From assembly GCA_002280485.1 (NCBI GenBank), contig NCED01000011.1:29719-93718 (forward strand): DNA of 64,000 nt. Reading direction: 5' to 3'. Position numbers and translations under genes: made by a program. The stretch is from Caulobacterales bacterium 32-69-10 (GTDB taxonomy: Bacteria; Pseudomonadota; Alphaproteobacteria; Caulobacterales; Caulobacteraceae). Positions 57,975 to 64,000 of this stretch are shown here, in pieces (the first letter of the stretch is position 1; the number at the start of each line of letters is the position of its first letter). The notes below the pieces were generated by a model. That model ran no database searches, was not told the origin of the DNA, and saw only the letters and a program-made list of their open reading frames with translations.

Positions 57975-59213
57975 CTAGGCGGCCTCGCCGCGCAGGGTGG
58001 GGTGACGCAGGGCGAAGACGGTCAGTCCGCCCAGGATCAGGGCGGCGAGGACGTAAGGGGCCGGGTGGAGCCACTGGTAGAGCAGGATGCCGATGACGGG
58101 TGCGAACAGGTTGGTGACCCCCGTGCTGGCGGTCAGGGCCCCGGCGGCCCGCGCCTGTTCGCTGGGGTGCACCGACAGGGACGCGCCGGCGGTGAAACCG
58201 GGCCGGAACATGCCGACGCCGATGCAGGCCACCGCATAGCCGGCGACCACCAGGGGAAAGGTCGGCGCGAAGGCGACCAGCAGGCCGCCGGCCGCCGCGG
58301 CCGCGGGTCCGATCCGCATCAGCTGGCGCGGGGTCAGCCGGAACATCTGGATGAAGCCCCACTGGGCCAGCAGGGTCCCCAGCGCGCCGGCCATCATCGC
58401 CACGGCGGTATAGCCCTGGGCCTGCAGCGGCGGCATCTGCATGCGGTCGATGATCATGAAGCCCAGAACCTGGCTCATCATCGACTGGCAGCTGACGGCC
58501 AGGAAGCCGAACACCAGGAACGGCGCCAGCCGGCGGTCGAACCACAGGTTCTTCGGCTTGGCGGGCGCCGCCTCGCCTGCGTCTAGGATGCGGGCCGGCT
58601 GGGGCGGCGTCTGGGGCAGGACGCGGGCGGCGATCACCACCATGACCATGCCGGCGATCCCGAAGGCGAACAGGGGGCCGGCCAGGCCGACGAAGGGCAG
58701 GACGAACAGGGGGGCCACCGCCGGCCCGATGATGGTGCCGAGGCCGAAGGCGCCGGCCAGCAGCGACACCGCCCGCGTGCGATCGGCCCGCGAGGTCCGG
58801 TGGGCCACGAAGGCCTGGGTGGCCGGCGGGGCGGCCGCGCCGATCAGGCCGAACAGGGCCCGCGACAGCAGCAGCATGACGAACACCGCCGTCGGCCCGA
58901 TCCAGCGGTGCGACCCGAGCAGCACGGCCAGCCCGCACAGCAGCATCGAAGCGCCCAGGGCCAGTTCGCCCATGAGGATCAGCGGCTTCTGGCCCCGACG
59001 GTCGGCCTCCCGCGCCCAGAAGGGCGAGCTGACCGCCCACAGCAGGGAGGACAGGGCGAAGATGCTCACCATCTCCACGTCGGGAATGCCGACCTCGCGG
59101 GCGATGGCGGGCAGGACCGACTGCATGCCGGTCAGGCCGATGGCGCCGGTGGCGGACACGGAGAACAGGCTGGCGAAGACTCGCCGGGGCAGGGTCGGCT
59201 GGGATGGGGTCAC
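57975..59213 (-). CDS. MFS transporter
   Basis: A 412-residue protein from GTG 59211-59213, with about 12 hydrophobic helices. The loop 2-3 motif appears as 'PFWAREADRRGQKPLILMG' (the D-R-x-G-R-K/R type), and 'GAFGLGTIIGPAVAPL' resembles the motif C of drug:proton antiporters. Substrate unknown; a drug or metabolite exporter is likely. Confidence 0.8.
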   Translation of the reverse strand: MTPSQPTLPRRVFASLFSVSATGAIGLTGMQSVLPAIAREVGIPDVEMVSIFALSSLLWAVSSPFWAREADRRGQKPLILMGELALGASMLLCGLAVLLGSHRWIGPTAVFVMLLLSRALFGLIGAAAPPATQAFVAHRTSRADRTRAVSLLAGAFGLGTIIGPAVAPLFVLPFVGLAGPLFAFGIAGMVMVVIAARVLPQTPPQPARILDAGEAAPAKPKNLWFDRRLAPFLVFGFLAVSCQSMMSQVLGFMIIDRMQMPPLQAQGYTAVAMMAGALGTLLAQWGFIQMFRLTPRQLMRIGPAAAAAGGLLVAFAPTFPLVVAGYAVACIGVGMFRPGFTAGASLSVHPSEQARAAGALTASTGVTNLFAPVIGILLYQWLHPAPYVLAALILGGLTVFALRHPTLRGEAA

Positions 59214-59436
59214 GCGGCGAGCCTAGATCACGCCGGCGAGTCTGCGGGCGCCGCGTCGCCGCACCCCGCGGCGGACCGCGCCGGCGCCTGCCCCCTGCAC
59301 AAACCCGGGGGCGCATCGCCCGGATCATTGACGATCAGGCCCGCAATGGGCGAATCCTCGCTCATGTCCCGCGTCGGCCCCTGCGCCCTCCACCCTGCCG
59401 TGTCGCCGACAGGGTCAGCGCTTCCGGGCGCCCCGC

Positions 59437-59865
59437 TTGAGTAGTCGTTACGGCCTGCAGATCCGCAGTCCGGACGCTGGCGACGCCCCTGGCCTTTCGG
59501 AATTGCTCGAGGTCCCCGTCCCCGCGGAGCGGATAGACGCTCTTCGCCAGGACAAGGGCGTGATCCTGATCGCCGTGGAATGGGGTCCGCCCAGCGGCGT
59601 GATCGTGGTCCACTGGCGGCCGACCCTCACCGACGCCCGCCCGGTCGCCGAGGCGAGCCTGCTGCTGGTGGCGCCGGCCGATCGGCGGCGGGGGATCGGC
59701 CGCATGCTGCTCAAGGCCGCCGCCCAGGCGGCGAGGAGCGCTGGCTGCGACGTGCTGCGGCTCGTCGCCCCGCCGGATCAGCCGGAGCTGCAGGCCTTCT
59801 GCCGGGCCACCGGCTTCTCCGAGACGGGCTCGCTCTTCGTCCGCCCCCTGCGCAAGAAGGTCTAG
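59437..59865 (+). CDS. GNAT family N-acetyltransferase
   Basis: A 142-residue protein from a TTG start (59437). The acetyl-CoA loop is 'LLLVAPADRRRGIGRMLLKA' (R-R-G-I-G), followed by 'AQAARSAGCDVLRLV' and 'AFCRATGFSETG'. The substrate cannot be predicted. It overlaps the convergent epoxide hydrolase gene by 4 bases. Confidence 0.75.
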   Translation: MSSRYGLQIRSPDAGDAPGLSELLEVPVPAERIDALRQDKGVILIAVEWGPPSGVIVVHWRPTLTDARPVAEASLLLVAPADRRRGIGRMLLKAAAQAARSAGCDVLRLVAPPDQPELQAFCRATGFSETGSLFVRPLRKKV

Positions 59866-61040
59866 GCGCGGTAGTCCGCGAAGAAGGCCCGCACGTCGTC
59901 CATCAGCAGGGCGGGCTGCTCCAGGGCCGCGAAGTGGCCGCCGCGGGGCATGTCGGTCCAGCGCACCACGTTTAAGCGGGTCTCGACCCAGGCGCGCGGG
60001 GTCTTGAACGGCTCCTTCGGGAAGGCGGCCACGGCGGTCGGGACCTTCGACGGCGGGGCGGGGGAGGGCGGCTCGTTGGCGGAGTCGTAATAGAGCCGCG
60101 CCGCGCTCGGGGCGCTGTTGGTCAACCAGTAGAACATCAGGTTGGTGAGCAGGACGTCGCGGGGGATGGCGCGCTCGACCTCGCCGTCGCAGTCGCTCCA
60201 GGCCCGGAACTTCTCGACGATCCAGGCCGCGAGGCCGGCGGGGGAGTCCGCCTGGGCCACGGTCAGGCTGTCGGGCTTGGTGGCCTGGATCTGCCGATAG
60301 CCGAGTTCGCTGGCCGGGGTGTCCGGCCGCTGGCCCGGCGGGATGACGTAGGGCAGGTTGGTATGGAAGGCCCGCACCCGCTCAGGAAAGAGCTGGGCCA
60401 TGCGGCCGCCGACGAAGAAGCCGATGTCGCCGCCCTGCACCCCATAGGATCGATAGCCCAGCCGCTCCGTCATCAGCCGGTCGAAGGCGGCGGCGATGCG
60501 GGAAAAGCCCCAGCCCTTCTCCTTCGGCTTGCCGGAGAAGCCGAAGCCCGGATGGGCCGGCACGATCAGGTCGAAGGACGGCGCGTCGGGGGCGCCGTGG
60601 CCGGCCGGGTCGCTGAGGGGCCCCAGCAGCTCCAGGAACTCGAAGTTCGATCCCGGCCAGCCGTGCAGCATCAGTAGCGGGATGGGGTTCCGGCCTGTGC
60701 CCCGGACGTGCCAGAAGTGGATGTCGACCCCGTCGATCTCGGTGAGGCCTTGCGAAAAGGCGTTCAGCCGCGTCTCGGCGGCGCGCCAGTCGTAGTTGGT
60801 GCGCCAGTGGTCGGAAAGCCGGCGGATGTAGCCGACGTCGGCCCCGTAGTCCCACCCGGACCCGGGCACGGCTTGCGGCCACCGGGTGCGGGCCAGCCGG
60901 TTCTGCAGATCCACCAGGTCGCTTTCGGGGATGGCGATCCTGAACGGCCTGACCGCGCCGCCCGTCTGGGCGTGCGCGCCCGTGGCCGCGACCGCCCCTA
61001 TGGCCGCCGCCGCTTGCAGCACCTCACGCCGGTTCGCCAT
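59862..61040 (-). CDS. Epoxide hydrolase family alpha/beta hydrolase, exported
   Basis: A 392-residue protein. A Tat-like leader 'NRREVLQAAAAIGAV' ends GAHAQ. The N-terminal EHN domain (about 30-140) and the hydrolase core follow. Seen are the oxyanion motif LMLHGWPGSNFE, nucleophile Asp in GVQGGDIGFFVGG and the catalytic His in PRGGHFAALEQP, as in microsomal-type epoxide hydrolases. It probably opens epoxides or juvenile-hormone-like esters in the periplasm; the natural substrate is unknown. Confidence 0.82.
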   Translation of the reverse strand: MANRREVLQAAAAIGAVAATGAHAQTGGAVRPFRIAIPESDLVDLQNRLARTRWPQAVPGSGWDYGADVGYIRRLSDHWRTNYDWRAAETRLNAFSQGLTEIDGVDIHFWHVRGTGRNPIPLLMLHGWPGSNFEFLELLGPLSDPAGHGAPDAPSFDLIVPAHPGFGFSGKPKEKGWGFSRIAAAFDRLMTERLGYRSYGVQGGDIGFFVGGRMAQLFPERVRAFHTNLPYVIPPGQRPDTPASELGYRQIQATKPDSLTVAQADSPAGLAAWIVEKFRAWSDCDGEVERAIPRDVLLTNLMFYWLTNSAPSAARLYYDSANEPPSPAPPSKVPTAVAAFPKEPFKTPRAWVETRLNVVRWTDMPRGGHFAALEQPALLMDDVRAFFADYRA

Positions 61041-61084
61041 CGCCTTTAAACTCCGCTCATCCCGCGGGGAGCGGGGAATGGATA

Positions 61085-62143
61085 CTAGCTCACCCGCACC
61101 TCGGCCTGCCCATCCACGAGATGGCCCACCACGGCGGCCATGGCGAACCCGCGCTGGCGGATCAGGTCGAGCACCGCCGGGACCTCGGCCGGATCGACGG
61201 CGACCAGCAGTCCGCCGCTGGTCTGGGGGTCGGTGAGGAGGTCGCGGCGCCAGTCGGCGAGGCCGTCCGGGATACGCACGTCATGGCCATAGCTGGCCCA
61301 GTTGCGGGCGGACGCCCCGGTGCGCACGCCAGCGCGGGCCAGGTCCTCCACCCCGTCGAGCAGGTGAGGGGCGCTGGCGTCCAGCTCTGCCGCCAGCCGT
61401 GATCCCCGGCACATCTCGAGCAGGTGCCCGAGCAGGCCAAAGCCGGTGACGTCGGTCATGGCGTGGACGCCGTGCGTCTGCGCCAGCTCGGCGCCGACGG
61501 CGTTGAGCTGGGTGGTCGAGGCGATCATGGCGGCGTAGCCGTCCGAGCCCAGCCGCTCCTGCTTGAAGGCGGCGCTCAGCACGCCCACCCCGAGCGGCTT
61601 GGTCAGGATCAGCACGTCGCCGGCCCGGGCGGTGCGGTTGGTGAGGACCCGGTCGGGATGGACCAGCCCCAGGGCCACCAGGCCGTAGATCGGCTCGACC
61701 GAATCGATGGAGTGGCCTCCCGCGATCGGCACGCCCGCCGCCGCGCAGACCGAGGCCCCGCCGGCGAGGATCTGGCCGATGGTCTCCACCGGCAGCTTGC
61801 CGACCGGCATGCCGACGATGGCCAGGGCGAAGATCGGCTTGGCGCCCATGGCGTAGACGTCGGAGAGGGCGTTGGTGGCGGCGATGCGCCCAAACTCGAA
61901 CGGATCGTCGACCACCGGCATGAAGAAGTCGGTGGTGGCCACCAGCGCCTGTTCGTCGTTCAGGCGCCAGACCGCGGCGTCGTCGGAGGTCTCGGTCCCG
62001 ACCAGCAGGTTGGGGAAGGCCGCCGCCGCCGGCACGCTGCGCAGGATGTCCTGCAAGACAGCGGGGGCCAGCTTGCAGCCGCAGCCGCCGCCATGGGCCA
62101 GGGAGGTCAGGCGGAGAGTCGTGTCGAAGTCGGGAAGCGTCAT
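61085..62143 (-). CDS. selD: Selenide, water dikinase
   Basis: A 352-residue PurM-like enzyme. The active-site loop is HGGGCGCKLAP with Cys21 and Lys24 (cysteine, not selenocysteine: the codon is TGC), followed by 'TSDDAAVW' and 'VATTDFFMPVVDDPFEFGRI' for metal/ATP binding. It makes selenophosphate from selenide and ATP. It is divergent from selU, 38 bases apart, so the pair serves tRNA 2-selenouridine formation. Confidence 0.96.
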   Translation of the reverse strand: MTLPDFDTTLRLTSLAHGGGCGCKLAPAVLQDILRSVPAAAAFPNLLVGTETSDDAAVWRLNDEQALVATTDFFMPVVDDPFEFGRIAATNALSDVYAMGAKPIFALAIVGMPVGKLPVETIGQILAGGASVCAAAGVPIAGGHSIDSVEPIYGLVALGLVHPDRVLTNRTARAGDVLILTKPLGVGVLSAAFKQERLGSDGYAAMIASTTQLNAVGAELAQTHGVHAMTDVTGFGLLGHLLEMCRGSRLAAELDASAPHLLDGVEDLARAGVRTGASARNWASYGHDVRIPDGLADWRRDLLTDPQTSGGLLVAVDPAEVPAVLDLIRQRGFAMAAVVGHLVDGQAEVRVS

Positions 62144-62181
62144 CGGTTGACTATAAGGGGCCGCGCCTGCGAAGGGCAGGC

Positions 62182-63246
62182 ATGTCGGCCATCGAGACCA
62201 TCGACACTGTCGACGCCCAGAGCCTGGCCCGGTTCGACGCCGTGATCGACGTGCGCAGTCCCAGCGAGTTCGCCGAGGACCACGCGCCGGGCGCCGTCAA
62301 CCTGCCGGTGCTCGACGACGAGGAGCGGGCGCGGGTCGGGACGATCTATGTGCAGGAGTCGCCGTTCCTGGCCCGCCGCCTCGGCGCGGCCCTGGTCGCC
62401 CGCAATATCGCCAGGCACCTGGAGACCGCGCTGGCCGACAAGGAAAAGAGCTTTCGGCCCCTGGTCTATTGCTGGCGCGGCGGCCAGCGCTCCAACGCCA
62501 TGGCCACCATCCTGTCCCAGGTCGGCTGGCGGGCGGGCCTGGTGGCGGGGGGCTACAAGACCTACCGCCGCCGGGTTGTGTCCGAGCTCTACGACGCCGT
62601 CCTGCCGCATCGCCTGATCCTGCTCGACGGCGACACCGGCAGCGGCAAGACCGACATCCTGAAGCTGGCCGCGATCAGGGGCGTCCAGGTCGTCGACCTG
62701 GAAGGGCTGGCGGCCCACCGCGGCTCCCTGTTCGGCGGCATTCCCGGCACGCCTCAGCCCAGCCAGAAGATGTTCGAGAGCCGGCTGCTCGCCGCCTTCG
62801 AGGGGCTCGACCCATCGCGTCCGGTGCTGGTCGAGGCCGAGTCCAGCAAGATCGGGGAGCGGTTCGTGCCGCCGGCCGTCTGGGCGGCGATGGCGACGGC
62901 CCCGCGCATTGAGCTGCAGGCCTCGGCCGCCGAGCGCGCCGCCTATCTGGTGCGGGTCTACGCCGACATGGTCGCCGATCCGGCCGAGACGGATCGCCTG
63001 CTGCAGCGCCTGCCCCGCACCATGGCCCGCGTCCATATCGAGACGTGGCGGGCCCAGGCTGCGGCTGGCGAATTCGCCGCCCTGGCCGAGGGCCTGCTGA
63101 CCGAGCACTACGACCCCGCCTACCGCCGCTCCACCCGCGACGAGGCCAGGCCGCAGCTTGGCGCTGTGACCTTGCCGAGCCTGGACGAGCCGAACCTCGC
63201 CGTCGCCGCCGACCGTGTCGCCGCGCTGATAGGGTCTGCGCCCTAA
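62182..63246 (+). CDS. selU: tRNA 2-selenouridine synthase (MnmH/YbbB)
   Basis: A 354-residue protein with a rhodanese domain (about 1-130; Cys97 in LVYCWRGGQRSNA) and a P-loop domain with LLDGDTGSGKT (about 148-157). It replaces sulfur with selenium in wobble 2-thiouridine of tRNA-Lys, -Glu and -Gln, via a geranylated intermediate. It uses selenophosphate from SelD next door. Its stop overlaps the convergent otsA stop by 4 bases. Confidence 0.95.
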   Translation: MSAIETIDTVDAQSLARFDAVIDVRSPSEFAEDHAPGAVNLPVLDDEERARVGTIYVQESPFLARRLGAALVARNIARHLETALADKEKSFRPLVYCWRGGQRSNAMATILSQVGWRAGLVAGGYKTYRRRVVSELYDAVLPHRLILLDGDTGSGKTDILKLAAIRGVQVVDLEGLAAHRGSLFGGIPGTPQPSQKMFESRLLAAFEGLDPSRPVLVEAESSKIGERFVPPAVWAAMATAPRIELQASAAERAAYLVRVYADMVADPAETDRLLQRLPRTMARVHIETWRAQAAAGEFAALAEGLLTEHYDPAYRRSTRDEARPQLGAVTLPSLDEPNLAVAADRVAALIGSAP

Positions 63247-64000
63247 GGGCGGTGCTCGACCAGATCGAGGATGCGCCGCCGCTGGCGGATGCGGGCCGCG
63301 TCGATGAGCATGCGCCCCGCCCAGCGATAGACGTTCTGCTCGCGCACCTGCTGGCGCATCAGCCGCATCCGCTCCCGCTGCTCCTGCTCGGGCATGTGCA
63401 GGGCCATGTCGAGGGCGTCGGCCATCTCGTGCCCATCGTAGGGGTTGACGATCAGGGCCTCGGACATCTCCCGGGAGGCGCCGGTGAAACTCGACAGGAT
63501 GAGCACGCCCTGGTCGTCGTCGCGCGAGGCGACGAACTCCTTGGCGACCAGGTTCATCCCGTCGTGCAGGCTGCTGACGATGCACAGGTCGGCGGCGCGG
63601 AAGAGTTCGAACACCTCGGTCGGCTCGTGGTGGCGGATCAGCAGCCGGATCGGCTGGTAGTCGCCGTCGCCGTGGCGGGCGTTGATCTCGTCGGCCAGCG
63701 CCACCGCCTCGGCCTGCAGATTGGCGTAGCTCGGCAGCTTGCTGCGGGTCGGGGCCGCGACCTGCAGGAAGGTGAAGCGGCCTTTCCATTCCGGCTTGTG
63801 CTCCAGCAGCATGTCGATCGAGCGCATCCGGTCGAGGATGCCCTTGGTGTAGTCGAAGCGCTCGATGCCGACCGCGATCTTGGCGTCGGGCGCCAGCCCG
63901 TGCGCCGCCCGCACCCGCGTCCGGCACTCCTCGATCGGCGGCTGGCTCTCCATGGCCTTGGGCGGCCACTCGATGGAGATGGGGTAGGGGCGGATCATCG
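63243..64000 (-). CDS. otsA: Alpha,alpha-trehalose-phosphate synthase, C-terminal part (cut by window edge)
   Basis: About 252 C-terminal residues are in the window; the frame is open to the right edge. The GT20 blocks are clear: '[20 protein letters not shown]' (Arg/Lys for UDP-glucose), '[20 protein letters not shown]' and '[20 protein letters not shown]'. It makes trehalose-6-phosphate for osmotic and desiccation tolerance. No otsB is visible in the window. Confidence 0.92.
   Translation of the reverse strand, partial: MIRPYPISIEWPPKAMESQPPIEECRTRVRAAHGLAPDAKIAVGIERFDYTKGILDRMRSIDMLLEHKPEWKGRFTFLQVAAPTRSKLPSYANLQAEAVALADEINARHGDGDYQPIRLLIRHHEPTEVFELFRAADLCIVSSLHDGMNLVAKEFVASRDDDQGVLILSSFTGASREMSEALIVNPYDGHEMADALDMALHMPEQEQRERMRLMRQQVREQNVYRWAGRMLIDAARIRQRRRILDLVEHRP

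Noticed and set aside
61085..62143. Selenocysteine in SelD
   Set aside because: The active-site codon is TGC, and no in-frame TGA or SECIS-like element is present.

Overview
The window is high-GC alphaproteobacterial chromosome and almost certainly comes from the Caulobacteraceae (Caulobacter or Phenylobacterium type). The evidence is a PopA-like c-di-GMP effector at 5.2-6.5 kb, a cicA-like HAD gene between clpP and clpX at 51.6 kb, the orders glnA-glnB-nnr and murA-DUF2948-hisD-UPF0262-LMW phosphatase-maf-rng-yacG, and a tRNA-His without the G-1 residue. Genes are tightly packed with many ATGA/GTGA overlaps, and the gaps often hold long palindromic repeats. No phage, IS element, CRISPR array or rRNA is visible.

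Layout. 0-5 kb: recG (partial), sdhE, mfd (broken) and a histidine phosphatase. 5-7 kb: popA and a TusA-like gene. 7-12.4 kb: the NHEJ genes ku and ligD, separated by an RNase T2 and a methyltransferase. 12.6-14.7 kb: an L,D-transpeptidase (broken) and a MepK/YcbK-like endopeptidase. 14.8-17.4 kb: bd-type quinol oxidase with its small subunit. 17.5-24.7 kb: ilvD, a membrane protein, xthA, a periplasmic protein built from three TonB-C-like repeats, a phasin, erpA, dgt and a SPOR protein. 24.7-27.4 kb: nagZ, scpA, scpB. 27.4-32.6 kb: a divergent pair of exported proteases, a 1345-residue CHAT protein and a trypsin-like protein with an Asp-rich tail, whose start codons overlap within one CATG. 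32.6-38.8 kb: murA (broken) through yacG and tRNA-Phe. 39.3-41.7 kb: exbB-exbD-tonB and tRNA-His. 42-49.1 kb: thiO, SemiSWEET, glnA, glnB, nnr, a membrane protein, a response regulator and tRNA-Leu. 49.3-57.3 kb: the protein-quality-control run tig, clpP, cicA, clpX, lon, then hup and tRNA-Val. 57.3-64 kb: a RidA protein, MFS transporter, acetyltransferase, epoxide hydrolase, selD, selU and otsA (partial).

The most unusual biology is the CHAT/trypsin pair: two predicted exported proteases transcribed head to head with no intergenic DNA, possibly a proteolytic cascade. Second is the triplicated TonB-C-like protein, whose cysteine pairs match those of the TonB encoded in this same window.

Three unrelated housekeeping genes (mfd, the L,D-transpeptidase and murA) share one defect: a short internal loss combined with a frameshift. 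In murA this removes the loop that should carry the catalytic cysteine. Because murA is normally essential, sequence or assembly error is more likely than three real pseudogenes. argS and infA are also absent from positions they usually occupy in related genomes, which may have the same cause. Gene-order statements rest on memory of related genomes, not on a search.
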